A stretch of 63,143 nt of DNA from the NCBI GenBank assembly GCA_023436305.1, contig JAEZJQ010000087.1:1-63143 (forward strand), given 5' to 3'. Both the position numbers and the translations under genes were made by a program. The stretch's first letter is position 1, and each line of letters starts with the position of its first letter. Under the pieces are notes generated by a model. That model was not told where the DNA came from. It was given only the letters and a program-made list of their open reading frames with translations, and searched no databases. Of the stretch, positions 52,834 to 62,340 are shown one piece after another. This stretch comes from Bacillota bacterium (GTDB taxonomy: Bacteria; Bacillota; UBA4882; UBA8346).

Positions 52834-53289
52834 TCATTGAACATCCAAAGGAAGTTGGGTATTTGCCGCCGCTTGGTCGCTTAGGATTTGAGATTGTGAC
52901 TCCCGGAGTCTTTGATCAAGCTCCTTTTTGGTGGGCATATTTTGGAGGTATTTTTCCTCAATCCGATCAAAAAGCGCTTCATTAATTAAGTTATTCATGA
53001 TTTTGGCGGCTAAAAACCGGGCTTGTATTGAATGAGATATGGCCTGACCATATAAGTTACGAGCATATAAATTTACCGCTAATAATTGGTGGCTTACCGC
53101 TAACCCCAGACCTTCACATTTCTGCCCCTGGTTGGCGACTTGCTGCGCATTTGAAATAATAGCCGCAGTACGGCCAATGACATGCCGGGCGTCAGACCGG
53201 GGAGGTTTGGAGAAAGGTTCGCAGGTCACCGGATATCCCAAACAGAGAATACCCACGATTACCAAGAATCCATATATAAATTTTTTCAT
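52834..53289 (-). CDS. Secreted helical protein, unknown
   Basis: A 151-residue protein with a signal peptide (FIYGFLVIVGILCLGYPVTC) followed by a mainly helical mature part with one further Cys, repeated Ala/Asn-rich helices (RNLYGQAISHSIQARFLAAK) and a Gln-rich C-terminus. The signal peptide's Cys is not in a good lipobox. ATG at 53289 has GGGG 7 bases upstream. It converges on the 58-residue gene with only 8 bases between them. No family recognised. Confidence 0.7.
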   Translation of the reverse strand: MKKFIYGFLVIVGILCLGYPVTCEPFSKPPRSDARHVIGRTAAIISNAQQVANQGQKCEGLGLAVSHQLLAVNLYARNLYGQAISHSIQARFLAAKIMNNLINEALFDRIEEKYLQNMPTKKELDQRLRESQSQILSDQAAANTQLPLDVQ

Positions 53290-53476
53290 CGCCATCCCCC
53301 TTCGTATGAAAGTGTTAAGTGTAAAGTGTGAAGGGTGAAAAATTCAAAAACTATTTTTTCGCACTTCAATCTCCGCACGATAATTTGGATGCACTATCAT
53401 GTATGGCAAATTCCAGCCACCCTTTGATTTAAGGATACCATACCCGGCTGAAATAAAAATAAAGATTTATTAAGTT

Positions 53477-54835
53477 TTATAAAATTTTTTTCAGAGGCAG
53501 CGAAAATGAAACCCCGAATCCTCCTTTTTCGGGAAGATCTGCCCAAATGTTTCCGCCGTGGCTTTCCACGATACGTTGACAGATGGCTAAACCAAGGCCG
53601 CTGCCGCCTTTTTCTCGGGAACGGGATTTATCGACCCGGTAAAATTTGCCGAAAATGGACTCCAATTCCCCGGATGGAACTCCCGGACCATCATCTTCCA
53701 CCGTGAAAACAGCTGAATTATCCCGAATGCTACAACGGAGGGTAATTTTACTGAGCCGTTCGGCATATTTTAGTGAATTGCTTACTAAATTAGCAAACAC
53801 CCGGCGGATATTTTGAATATCCATTTCCAGCCACAAATCATCCTTACCGGCTTCATTAAGGCAATGACAATCAAGGCCTTTTTCTTTCAACTCGGTGGTA
53901 TATTCGGCACATAACGCCTCGAAAAATTCCTCTAGATTAATGATATCTTTATTGCCGGTCGTACTATTTCCCAAATCACTGGTGACATATATGCTAAACT
54001 CGGTAATCAGTTCATTGATATCCCGGGCTTTTTGGTAGATAATCCGGTGATACTCGGCTTGTCTTTCTTCCGAAAGCTTCTGGCTTAATAACCGTTCTAA
54101 AAAGCCAATAATTGAGGTAAGCGGTGTTTTGAGATCATGGGAGATGGAAGCCATCATTTCCGTTTGTTCCCGGTACGATGCCGATAGCCGTTGTTGCATC
54201 GCCGCGAATTTACGGGCCAGATCACCCAGCTCGTCATGCCTTTTGTAAAACCGGGCTGGAATTTTATAGCCGTGTCCGCCGGTTTGACTCCGATAATCAA
54301 AGCTTTCCAGCCCCCGGTTGAGTATTGCCAATGGTCTCGCCAGGGAGAAGTGCAAATATACCATTAATAAAACTAGTATTACACACAATAAAACCTCACC
54401 CATATCGCGGACTTTCCGGTAGGCGTTGAGTTCGCCGAAACTATCCATAGTAAAGGGGTAAACCAGTTCCACAACATAGATAGTATTTCGGCCAACCACT
54501 GTAAAGCTTTTTAATTCGAGATTCAGTCCGTATCCTTTGCGCCGATCGGCACCGGCTATCTTATTACCGGCTACGTCATAAATGGTGATCTTAGTATTTC
54601 GCCGGGTAGAAACTTCATCAAGATATTTAGCGATTTTATCCTGATTTGGATAATCTTTTTTCAGTTGGGTGGAGATTTCATCCGTGATCTGGTAGAGAGG
54701 ATCCTTGAAAAGTTCAAAGTCATGCCCCAAGTTATCCATGAGAAACAACCGGTAATACAAAGCCAGCACGACAATGAACAAGGCAAAACCAAATAATATA
54801 AATAGGGGTAATTTATATTTCAGGCTAAATTTCAC
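53477..54835 (-). CDS. Sensor histidine kinase of an OmpR-type pair
   Basis: A 452-residue kinase: span near residue 10-30, extracellular domain of ~120 residues, second span, HAMP (185-235), phospho-His in ASISHDLKTPLTS, and ATPase motifs NLVSNSLKYAE (N), VEDDGPGVP (G1), GSGLGLAIC (G2). GTG at 54835 is taken as start because it overlaps the regulator stop by 11 bases, a typical coupled arrangement; an ATG 15 codons earlier is an alternative. Stimulus unknown. Confidence 0.9.
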   Translation of the reverse strand: MKFSLKYKLPLFILFGFALFIVVLALYYRLFLMDNLGHDFELFKDPLYQITDEISTQLKKDYPNQDKIAKYLDEVSTRRNTKITIYDVAGNKIAGADRRKGYGLNLELKSFTVVGRNTIYVVELVYPFTMDSFGELNAYRKVRDMGEVLLCVILVLLMVYLHFSLARPLAILNRGLESFDYRSQTGGHGYKIPARFYKRHDELGDLARKFAAMQQRLSASYREQTEMMASISHDLKTPLTSIIGFLERLLSQKLSEERQAEYHRIIYQKARDINELITEFSIYVTSDLGNSTTGNKDIINLEEFFEALCAEYTTELKEKGLDCHCLNEAGKDDLWLEMDIQNIRRVFANLVSNSLKYAERLSKITLRCSIRDNSAVFTVEDDGPGVPSGELESIFGKFYRVDKSRSREKGGSGLGLAICQRIVESHGGNIWADLPEKGGFGVSFSLPLKKIL

Positions 54836-55565
54836 GGGATGCCACAGCCCCTTTGGAATCCCCGGCAAACTTGTAACCAATGCCCCAGACGGTTTTGATA
54901 TAGTGATTTTCGGGATCCAGTTTATTGCGAAGATTTTTGATATGGACGGTTACGGTATTTAGATCGCAAAAATCACTGCCACTGCCCCAGATGGCATTAT
55001 AGATTTGTTCCCGGCTCAATACCAGATTGCGGTTTTCGATGAGATACAACAGGATCTGGAACTCTTTGGTGGAGAGGTCGATCTTCCGGCCGTTTTTAAA
55101 TACTTCAAAGGTGCCTTTTTGAATTGTTAAATCTTCAAAATGAATTACATTTTCAGGAATCTTGACCGGCGCCACCGGAACGCCGCGTTTTTCCCGGCGT
55201 AGGTGGGCTTTGATCCTGGCCACCAGTTCGTTGATGCTGAAAGGTTTGGTAATATAGTCATCGGCCCCTACTTCCAGACCGACTACTTTATCGAGCTCAC
55301 GGCTTTTGGCGCTTAATAAAATGATTGGAACGCCAATATCGTTTCGGATACGGCGGCAGACTTCCAGTCCGTCCATCTCGGGCATCATGATATCCAATAT
55401 CACCAAAGAAACTTCGGCCTCCGACAACATTTTTAAGACCTGAACGCCGTTATATGCGGGCAGGACTTCAAAACCCTCGTCTTCCAGGCTGTCGCTGATT
55501 AGTTTTACGATCTCCCGGTCATCATCCGCCACCAATATTCGTGCAAGCGTGTTGGAAATACCCAT
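54825..55565 (-). CDS. OmpR/PhoB-family response regulator
   Basis: A 246-residue regulator: receiver with phospho-Asp in LVILDIMMPEMDG, Thr/Ser in ILLSAKS and Lys in DYITKPF, followed by a winged-helix DNA-binding domain (residues 135-235; LSTKEFQILLYLIENRN, GSGSDFCDLNTVTVHIKNLR). ATG at 55565 with GGAGGA upstream; a longer reading to 55619 is unsupported. First gene of the two-component operon. Confidence 0.92.
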   Translation of the reverse strand: MGISNTLARILVADDDREIVKLISDSLEDEGFEVLPAYNGVQVLKMLSEAEVSLVILDIMMPEMDGLEVCRRIRNDIGVPIILLSAKSRELDKVVGLEVGADDYITKPFSINELVARIKAHLRREKRGVPVAPVKIPENVIHFEDLTIQKGTFEVFKNGRKIDLSTKEFQILLYLIENRNLVLSREQIYNAIWGSGSDFCDLNTVTVHIKNLRNKLDPENHYIKTVWGIGYKFAGDSKGAVASREI

Positions 55566-55736
55566 CCGAAATCCTCCCATCGACGGGTTAATTATATGGC
55601 ATAATATTTTCCATACCATAAATTTAATTTCGGCATAGGGTGAATTATTCCTTTAGGAAAATTGATTGATAAGGAAGTGATGGGAAAGATCGCCACAGGG
55701 TTTTGGGGAACCCCAAACGATGAAAAGGGGATAGAT

Positions 55737-56045
55737 CTATTTTTTCTTAAACTGTTCTTTCTTATAGTCAATGTAATTCATGATGTCTTCCCTGATATCT
55801 CCTGAGAAACCGGATAAATCCACGATGTAATCGGATTCTGGCACGATCTTCCTCTCCAGTAGATAATCTGTGGGAACTTGAAAATAATCGGCAAGACTGA
55901 TTAAAATTTGGTAATCGGGCTCCCGTTCATCATTCTCATATTTGGCCAGCGCCCAATAGGATAACCCCAAGGCATTTGCCAAGCTTTCCCGGGATAGGCT
56001 TTGTTTATTTCGAAGTTCTTTTATTCTTTGTCCGAGTGACATCAT
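55737..56045 (-). CDS. XRE-family helix-turn-helix regulator
   Basis: A 102-residue protein with a Cro/C1-type helix-turn-helix at residues 6-60 (LSRESLANALGLSYWALAKYE) and a short C-terminal tail predicted helical. Homologues regulate stress, phage or sporulation genes. GAGG precedes the ATG. Two TTGTAC-containing sites of opposite orientation lie in its leader and may be its own operator. Confidence 0.82.
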   Translation of the reverse strand: MMSLGQRIKELRNKQSLSRESLANALGLSYWALAKYENDEREPDYQILISLADYFQVPTDYLLERKIVPESDYIVDLSGFSGDIREDIMNYIDYKKEQFKKK

Positions 56046-56091
56046 GACACCTCTTAAATAAAGATTAGCACACAATGTCCAAGAAAAGTAT

Positions 56092-56135
56092 TAATTGTAC
56101 AAAAAGGGAAGACAATCAAATTACTTTGTACGGTA
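56092..56135. promoter_or_regulatory. Possible XRE operator half-sites
   Basis: TTGTACAAAAAG and ACTTTGTACGG occur about 30 bases apart in opposite orientation upstream of the XRE gene. Low confidence. Confidence 0.3.
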
Positions 56136-56220
56136 TGTCCATATCATAACCATTTATTCGGAAATCATGGCGGTTGAGGGTGAGGATCGCCCGAAAATTA
56201 TTTGCAATGATTCATTAAAT

Positions 56221-56251
56221 AAAAGAAACCGCAAATTTTGCGGTTTCTTTT
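56221..56251. terminator. Terminator after hcp
   Basis: AAAAGAAACCGCAAA and TTTGCGGTTTCTTTT form a long perfect stem flanked by A's and T's. It lies about 20 bases past the hcp stop and can act on both strands. Confidence 0.85.
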
Positions 56252-56271
56252 AAACGATGAATGCTACGTTC

Positions 56272-57828
56272 TTATTTGCCGAGAATGGCTTTTAGATCAG
56301 CCTCCGGGGTTGTTATCGGCTTAATGCTGAATTTTTCCACCAGCGCCGCAAGCACGTTGGATGACAGGAAGGCGGGTAGAGACGGACCAAGGTAGATGTT
56401 TTTGATGCCTAACGCCAGTAGGGAAAGCAGGATACAGACCGCTTTTTGCTCGTACCAGGAAAGAACCAGGGTCAGCGGCAGATCATTCACTTCACAGTGA
56501 AATGCTTTGGCCAAGGCGACAGCAACCTGGATGGCGGAGTATGCGTCGTTGCATTGGCCCATATCCATGATGCGCGGCAGACCACCGATTTCTCCGAGGT
56601 TAAGGTCGTTAAAACGGTATTTCCCGCAAGCCAAAGTTAGAACCACGGTATCGGACGGAGTCTGTTTCACGAAATCGGTATAGTAATTCCGGCCGGGTTT
56701 GGCGCCGTCACAGCCGCCAACCAGAAAGAAGTGTTTGATGGCTCCGGCTTTCACCGCTTCAATGACCTCCCCGGCCACCCCGAGAACTGTATTCCGGGCA
56801 AAACCGGTCATCAATTCGCCGCCGCCATTGATTCCCCTCAAGGTTTTATCCTCGTTCCATCCGCCCAATTCCAAGGCCTTGCGAATGACCGGGGTGAAAT
56901 CTTTCTTACCGGCCTCATCGGGAATATGAACCAACCCCGGGAACCCTACAGTTGCCGTGGTGAATACCCGATCCCGGTAACTTTCTTTGGGTGGCATCAG
57001 GCAGTTGGTGGTGAACAGGATTGGCGCCGGGATACCTTCAAATTCCTTTTGCTGATTTTGCCAGGCGGTGCCGAAATTGCCTTTCAAATGTGGGTATTTG
57101 TTTAATTCTGGATAACCGTGGGCCGGTAACATCTCGCCATGGGTGTAAATATTCACGCCTTTACCGGCGGCCTGGTCCAGTAATTGTTTTAAATCGTACA
57201 GATCATGGCCTGACACTACGATAAACGGCCCCTTTTCAATCGTCATGGAAACTTTGGTCGGAACCGGGTGGCCATAGGCTGAAGTATTCGCCTCGTCCAG
57301 CAGGGCCATGCATTTGAGATTGATATTGCCGAATTCCATGAGCAGGTCAAGCCATTCCGAAACACTGTGTTCTTCGCCGACAGCCCGCATCCCTTTATAG
57401 AACCAGGCCGTGACTTCCGGGTCTTCCTTGCCAAGGGCACGGGCGTGCCATGCGTAAGCGGCCATGCCCCGGATGCCGAAAAGTAAAGTAGAACGCAGCG
57501 AAACAATATCCGTGTCGCCTTCCCAAAGAGACTCCGGGTCAAGGCTTACAGTGCCGCCCAGCTTTTCAGTTTCCTGCCGGACTGCAGTGATGAACCCGTT
57601 GATCCGCGCCGGGTCAAAATTCACATTGGTAACCGTGGCAAATAAGGATTCAATCATCAGCATATCGGCTTCTTTGCCAGGACTTTTCCCGGAAGCCGCG
57701 CGGGCCAGTCCTACCAGGGCAGAGGTTAGTTCATCATGCTTGCCCGCGACTTCCGGTACTTTTCCACATGCCCCACTTTTGGTACAACCTTTACCACCCG
57801 CAGTTTGCTCACATTGAAAACAAAACAT
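56272..57828 (-). CDS. hcp: Hybrid-cluster protein (hydroxylamine reductase)
   Basis: A 518-residue Hcp that detoxifies nitric oxide and hydroxylamine in anaerobes through a hybrid Fe-S-O cluster. The N-terminal [4Fe-4S] Cys pattern is C3-x2-C6-x8-C15-x5-C21 (FCFQCEQTAGGKGCTKSGAC), the class found in strict anaerobes. Further ligands lie in the C-terminal half: VVSGHDLYDLK, TTNCLMPP, FFLVGGCDGA, TLACGKYRFN. AGGAGG precedes the ATG. It follows the ferredoxin-domain gene in the same direction with a 120-base gap. Likely controlled by the divergent Crp/Fnr-type regulator. Confidence 0.96.
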   Translation of the reverse strand: MFCFQCEQTAGGKGCTKSGACGKVPEVAGKHDELTSALVGLARAASGKSPGKEADMLMIESLFATVTNVNFDPARINGFITAVRQETEKLGGTVSLDPESLWEGDTDIVSLRSTLLFGIRGMAAYAWHARALGKEDPEVTAWFYKGMRAVGEEHSVSEWLDLLMEFGNINLKCMALLDEANTSAYGHPVPTKVSMTIEKGPFIVVSGHDLYDLKQLLDQAAGKGVNIYTHGEMLPAHGYPELNKYPHLKGNFGTAWQNQQKEFEGIPAPILFTTNCLMPPKESYRDRVFTTATVGFPGLVHIPDEAGKKDFTPVIRKALELGGWNEDKTLRGINGGGELMTGFARNTVLGVAGEVIEAVKAGAIKHFFLVGGCDGAKPGRNYYTDFVKQTPSDTVVLTLACGKYRFNDLNLGEIGGLPRIMDMGQCNDAYSAIQVAVALAKAFHCEVNDLPLTLVLSWYEQKAVCILLSLLALGIKNIYLGPSLPAFLSSNVLAALVEKFSIKPITTPEADLKAILGK

Positions 57829-57948
57829 TTTGATATACCTCCTTAAATTATTAATTACAGATTCAAGATTACCGATTACAAAATTACAAATAAAAAAATT
57901 ATATTAAATTTAGACAGGATTGACGGGATTTACAGGATATTTCTCATG

Positions 57949-58665
57949 TTATCCTTCAAGAAGAGTTCCGTCGGTACTGATGGTTACCACTTGCCAGGGA
58001 ATAAGTTTCCCGCTGCTTATAAGGGCGGTTTTGACGGCGTTTACGATTCCGCCACAGCATGGAACTTCCATTCGAAGCACAGTGATGCTTTTCAGGTCAT
58101 GGGCTTTGAGTATTTCGGTTAGTTTGACGGAGTAATCCACCTCATCCAGTTTGGGACAGCCGATAAGGGTAATTTTGTTTTTCATAAAGTCTTGATGAAT
58201 ATTGGCGTACGCAAAGGCGGTGCAATCGGCGGCTACCAGTAAATGGGCGTTGTCAAAGTAGGGCGCGTTCACCGGGACCAGTTTGATCTGGCACGGCCAC
58301 TGGTTAAGTTGCGATTCAAAAGTAGCTGTTGGTTGTTGCTGTGTTACCGGAGCCGACTTCTTCTCGATGGTCCGGGCGTGAGTTCCCGGGCAACCGCAAG
58401 CCAAGGTTTCCGGCATGGTACCTTTTAGGCTATCCTGGTTTTTTTTGACCGCCACTTCGTCAAAATCCGCTGCTTCCCTTTCTTCGATGGTAATAGCGCC
58501 GGTGGGACACTCCGGGAGACAGTTACCAAGACCGTCACAGTAGGATTCGGATACCAGTACCGCTTTGCCGTTGATAAGCTGTAATGCCCCTTCGTGGCAA
58601 GCGCTGACACATAAACCGCAGCTATTACATTTTTCAGCATCGATTTGCACAATTTTCCGTTTCAT
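57949..58665 (-). CDS. Hcp-associated 4Fe-4S protein
   Basis: A 238-residue iron-sulfur protein. Two ferredoxin-type clusters lie at the N-terminus (CNSCGLCVSACHEG and CDGLGNCLPECPTG), followed by a second domain (130-238) with further Cys (GCPKLDEVDY, PCCGGIVNAV). It is a usual neighbour of hcp and probably supplies electrons to it. GGAGG precedes the ATG. The gene diverges from the Crp/Fnr regulator across a 173-base gap. Confidence 0.88.
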   Translation of the reverse strand: MKRKIVQIDAEKCNSCGLCVSACHEGALQLINGKAVLVSESYCDGLGNCLPECPTGAITIEEREAADFDEVAVKKNQDSLKGTMPETLACGCPGTHARTIEKKSAPVTQQQPTATFESQLNQWPCQIKLVPVNAPYFDNAHLLVAADCTAFAYANIHQDFMKNKITLIGCPKLDEVDYSVKLTEILKAHDLKSITVLRMEVPCCGGIVNAVKTALISSGKLIPWQVVTISTDGTLLEG

Positions 58666-58753
58666 TATAGTTAACCTCCTACTCTAATGTAGTCAACCCT
58701 CCTTTTCTCTCACGGAAGAATTCTTTATAAAAGGCTTTGTCAGAGAAAATTGG

Positions 58754-58783
58754 TTGATTTTGAACTTCTAGACCGATTATAAT
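58754..58783 (+). promoter_or_regulatory. Sigma-A promoter of the Crp/Fnr regulator
   Basis: TTGATT (58754-58759), 18-base spacer, TATAAT (58778-58783). The -10 lies inside an imperfect palindrome GATTATAATATAATC (58775-58789) that could be an operator for autoregulation. Confidence 0.55.
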
Positions 58784-58838
58784 ATAATCAAATTCGAAAA
58801 TCGGTAGCTATGGATACCAAAAGTCAAGGAGAAATAAA

Positions 58839-59537
58839 ATGGATGAGAAATGGGTGACCATTCTTGCAAACAACCCGCTTTTTCAAGAAATTAAACCCGA
58901 AGAATTGCAGGAAATGTTGGGCTGTTTGAAACCGAAAACCAGTGAATTCGGAAAAAATGAATACATCTCCATGGCGGGTGATAACTTTGAAGGAATTGGG
59001 ATTATACTGTGGGGCAGTGCGGTGGTGATCAAGGAAAATGCCGCCGGGAACCGGGTAATTATGGCCGTGTTAGATCCGGGGGATATGTTCGGGGAAATGG
59101 TGGCCTTTTCGGATCATAACCGGTGGCCGGCCAGCGTTTATACTCAGGAGCCTTGCGCCGTCACCTTTTTGCCGCCGGATAAAATCATCGGAAATTGCCC
59201 AAAAGCATGCGGTATGCATAAGCAATTGATTGTCAATTTATTGAAAATTATATCGGATAAAGCGCTGGCCCTCAACCGGAAGGTGGAGTATCTTTCCATC
59301 AAAAGCATGCGGGGGAAGATCGGGACGTTTTTGTTGGAACAATCCCGGAGAACAGGGAAAACCACATTTGTATTGCCGCTGAAACGGAATGAAATGGCCG
59401 ATTTTTTAAATGTGTCCCGGCCGTCCATGTCCCGGGAGATGCGCCAGATGAAGGATGAGGGGATTATCGATTTTCACCGGGCATCGGTGCGGATAAGGGA
59501 TGTGGAAGCGCTTAGGAGGATGGTGGATCAGAGATAA
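58839..59537 (+). CDS. Crp/Fnr-family regulator, probable HcpR-like
   Basis: A 232-residue regulator: cyclic-nucleotide-binding-type sensor domain (residues 10-130; NPLFQEIKPEELQEML, GDMFGEMVAFSDH) and a Crp-type helix-turn-helix (165-225; LKRNEMADFLNVSRPSMSRE). There is no Cys cluster of the FNR type. The position, divergent from hcp and its ferredoxin, suggests control of nitrosative-stress genes as HcpR does; the sensor ligand (haem or NO) cannot be read. AAGGAG precedes the ATG. Confidence 0.88.
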   Translation: MDEKWVTILANNPLFQEIKPEELQEMLGCLKPKTSEFGKNEYISMAGDNFEGIGIILWGSAVVIKENAAGNRVIMAVLDPGDMFGEMVAFSDHNRWPASVYTQEPCAVTFLPPDKIIGNCPKACGMHKQLIVNLLKIISDKALALNRKVEYLSIKSMRGKIGTFLLEQSRRTGKTTFVLPLKRNEMADFLNVSRPSMSREMRQMKDEGIIDFHRASVRIRDVEALRRMVDQR

Positions 59538-59714
59538 ACTTGATAAAACCGAAAATAAATAGAGTTTCATACAGAAATGCGTCCGTTTCGGGCGTTAAAT
59601 TAACTTTTTATGATAGGATTATTTTTAATTCCATAATATACAGAATATCCTATTATTATGGCATGATTCGAGGAAGTATGAAAAACAAAAAAGAATATGT
59701 TTGGAGTAAACGTG

Positions 59715-60317
59715 ATGATAATTAACAAAAAAATCAGATTAGCTACGGAATCGGATAGCGCGTCGATGTTAGAAATTTATGCCCCATTTGTAAGAGCTAC
59801 AGTTATTACATTTGAATATGAAGTACCTACGGTTTCAGAGTTTAGCACCAGAATATCCAATATATTAAAAAAATACCCTTGGCTTGTATGTGAGATTAAT
59901 GACACTGTTGTAGGCTATGCATATGCTTCGAAATTCAGTGAGCGTCCCGCCTATGACTGGTCAGTCGATTCTTCTGTTTATATTCATCCAAGTTATCACA
60001 GAAAAAAGATTGCTTCAGCACTATATAATTGTTTATTTGAATTACTCAAATTGCAAGGATTTTATAATGTTTATGCCGGGGTTACATTATCAAATAAGAA
60101 AAGCGAAAGTTTTCATGAATCTTTTGGCTTTAAGCCTGTAGGTATATATCATAATGTCGGATATAAATTTGGTCAATGGCATGATGTGAAGTGGTTTGAG
60201 CTAACAATTAAAGAACATATAATATCACCCAAAAGGCCTAAAACCATTGATGAAATCCAAGGAACCAAAGAATTTGAGTCAATAATTTCAAAAGGGCTCC
60301 AAATTATTCAAGAATGA
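59715..60317 (+). CDS. GNAT N-acetyltransferase (phosphinothricin-acetyltransferase-like)
   Basis: A 200-residue acetyltransferase. It starts IRLATESDSASMLEIYAPF as PAT-like enzymes do, with FEYEVPTVSEFSTRI and a CoA-loop at HPSYHRKKIASALYN; GVTLSNKKSESFHESFGF is the usual following segment. The substrate is unknown: PAT-family enzymes acetylate phosphinothricin, methionine sulphone or similar amines. ATG at 59715 is chosen for TTGGAG 8 bases upstream. AT-rich and stand-alone. Confidence 0.87.
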   Translation: MIINKKIRLATESDSASMLEIYAPFVRATVITFEYEVPTVSEFSTRISNILKKYPWLVCEINDTVVGYAYASKFSERPAYDWSVDSSVYIHPSYHRKKIASALYNCLFELLKLQGFYNVYAGVTLSNKKSESFHESFGFKPVGIYHNVGYKFGQWHDVKWFELTIKEHIISPKRPKTIDEIQGTKEFESIISKGLQIIQE

Positions 60318-60532
60318 TTTGCAGAAAACCCTGATTAAAAAGATTTGAGTAAACGGAAACGTTATTATTCATTAATGTTGTTTGGAATTCATTAAGTTTT
60401 TCCGGTAAGTTAAATCAAGTTTCGTATGACTGGTTGAGGTTTTGATATGTGGTTTGGTAAAGCTAGATAAAACATGGAAACCAAAAAAGAAATGGCACGA
60501 TATTATAATTAGGTCATCGAGGAGTGGTGGAT

Positions 60533-60949
60533 TTGAAAATTGAATCGGCGGACAAACAATCATGGATTACCATTGAATATGTGAAATTGGAAACCGATCT
60601 TTACCCCAGTTTGGGTGTATCGATTGCGGTTCAAAACGACGGATTTTCCGGGTGTAACCCGGAGGTATGGTTTGAGTTGGATTTCTTCACGAGTTTTCTG
60701 GTTGAACTTAAAATCCTGGCACAAGAAAAATCCGGAAATGCCTTAATAGAAAGTATGATCGCCGAAGAGTTCAAGCTAAAAATCCAAAGAACCGATATCA
60801 GCGGGCCTTTGATGCTACAGTACAAACTATCCAAAAATATTTACCGTCCTAAACGGATGAATTTGTCGATTTGCGGAGGTTTTGAATTGGATCCATGCTG
60901 TTTTACCGAAATCGTCAAAGGATTTGAACAATTGATTTCCAAAATTTAA
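60533..60949 (+). CDS. Small protein resembling WapI-family immunity proteins
   Basis: A 138-residue soluble alpha/beta protein. The spacing FFTSFLVELKILAQEKSG and FKLKIQRTDISGPLML resembles WapI/DUF6228-type immunity proteins, from memory; confidence is low. The TTG at 60533 is preferred, with GAGGAG 8 bases upstream, over two GTG codons at 60524/60527. No polymorphic toxin is nearby. The same reading frame continues past its stop into a decayed coding stretch. Confidence 0.6.
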   Translation: MKIESADKQSWITIEYVKLETDLYPSLGVSIAVQNDGFSGCNPEVWFELDFFTSFLVELKILAQEKSGNALIESMIAEEFKLKIQRTDISGPLMLQYKLSKNIYRPKRMNLSICGGFELDPCCFTEIVKGFEQLISKI

Positions 60950-60952
60950 GTT

Positions 60953-61186
60953 GACCCGATAGCCAAGGATATCGAAGGTGTTTGCGCCAAAATCCTGGAA
61001 TGGTAAGGGAAATACCAGGACGGCAGATATGAATTCGGTTACGGGTGACTGACCAAGCTACTTCACAAAGAATCCTTTTCACATAGGGATTACCATGGTT
61101 GGCCTGAGTGGACTTTTTTTACCGTGCTTTCGTTGTTACCAGGACTTATAAACCAGCCCAAGAACAGATATGTTCCGCAGTTTTAA
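60953..61186 (+). pseudogene. In-frame decayed coding stretch with two stop codons
   Basis: One frame reads PIAKDIEGVCAKILEW, then TAA (61004), GKYQDGRYEFGYG, TGA (61046), and LTKLLHKESFSHRDYHGWP with EWTFFTVLSLLPG to a final TAA at 61184. The residue pattern is clearly protein-like and only point mutations interrupt it. It is in the same frame as the preceding gene, two codons past its stop, so it may be its lost C-terminal part or a separate gene. Family not recognised. Confidence 0.5.
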
Positions 61187-61212
61187 ACTATTATTAATAA
61201 AAGGATATCAAA

Positions 61213-61404
61213 ATGGAAGAACAAGAATCTTTTCAACCAAATAAAGAACATGCAGCCGTTTGTGGTCTATTTTGCAAATCGTGCCCAACGTTTATCGGTA
61301 CATTTGACGATCCGGAAGGGTTAGCGAAATTAGCCGAACAGATCGGGATACCTGTTGACGATACTGGATTGTTCCGGCGTTCCGTCCCAAATCCGCCGGC
61401 CTAA
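61213..61404 (+). pseudogene. Truncated DUF3795-type protein
   Basis: The first 50 residues match the DUF3795 N-terminus: AAVCGLFCKSCPTFIGTFDD with its paired CxxC-like cysteines. After VDDT the frame diverges; one frame over the sequence LDCSGVPSQIRRPK continues the family pattern. The remaining two thirds, with most cysteines, are missing. A frameshifted remnant. Confidence 0.6.
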
Positions 61405-61449
61405 AGTATGGAACTGACCTTAATATTATTCATAGAGGAGAAGATTAAA

Positions 61450-62208
61450 ATGAAAAGTGTTATCATAACAGGTGGAAATGACGGGATTGGCTTTCATATG
61501 GTGTCACAATTTTTAACAGGGGGGAAAAGGGTAGCTGTTTTTGATTTAAATATCAATAATCTGGAAAAGTTAAAGGAAAAATATAAGGATAATTTACTTT
61601 ATTTTACATGCGATATTGCAAATGAATCAATTGTAAATAGTTGCACAGCACAAGTTTTCACCGCTTTTGGCAGTATAGATTATGCTATCCATAATGCGTG
61701 CAAATGTTTATTTACAAGTCTGGAACAGACGTTTGAAAGTGATTTTAAAAGTGTTTTCAATGTCAACTATTTTGGCGCTATTAATCTTACAAAAGCAGTT
61801 CTGCCATATATGAAAAAACAACAACAAGGAAGAATTATTTTTACCAGTTCAGGTGTTGGTGTTATGGGCTTTAATAATATAAGCGCATATGCATCAAGCA
61901 AGGGCGCCATAGAATCTCTGGCGAAATGTTTAAACATTGAATATCAAAATACAGGAATCACTTTTCATATTATGCACCCACCGCTTACGAAAACAACATC
62001 TTCCAGCCCGCTACCTGTACCGAATGAGTTTAAAGCGGATGCCAGTGTGGTTGGGACTGGTTTAGCGAAAAATATTGATAAAAACAAATTTATAATTTGC
62101 CATTCTTTTTTTCAAACTATTCAGGTTAAATTATGCTATTTATTTCCAATAAAGCTCGGTAGGCTTATGAGCAAGATGACAGCGAAGGTAAGTAATCCTT
62201 CTAAATGA
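61450..62208 (+). CDS. Short-chain dehydrogenase/reductase
   Basis: A 252-residue classical SDR. The cofactor loop is TGGNDGIGFHM (TGxxxGIG), NNAG-like HNACK follows near residue 85, and the catalytic Ser-Tyr-Lys set is TSSGVG and YASSK near residue 150. The C-terminal ~40 residues are hydrophobic (FFQTIQVKLCYLFPIKLGRL), possibly a membrane association. AGAGGAG precedes the ATG at 61450. Substrate unknown. AT-rich relative to the core genome. Confidence 0.87.
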   Translation: MKSVIITGGNDGIGFHMVSQFLTGGKRVAVFDLNINNLEKLKEKYKDNLLYFTCDIANESIVNSCTAQVFTAFGSIDYAIHNACKCLFTSLEQTFESDFKSVFNVNYFGAINLTKAVLPYMKKQQQGRIIFTSSGVGVMGFNNISAYASSKGAIESLAKCLNIEYQNTGITFHIMHPPLTKTTSSSPLPVPNEFKADASVVGTGLAKNIDKNKFIICHSFFQTIQVKLCYLFPIKLGRLMSKMTAKVSNPSK

Positions 62209-62340
62209 GTAAAATTTTTTTTAGGAAACAGTTTCGTCTATGAAGAAACCAAGGTTCTTTATGGACGACAAAGTGTCAAAAATGAAGAAGTAAAGCTAAC
62301 AGTGCGAAGATTGTATTGAAAAATACCTATTTTTGAGTAT

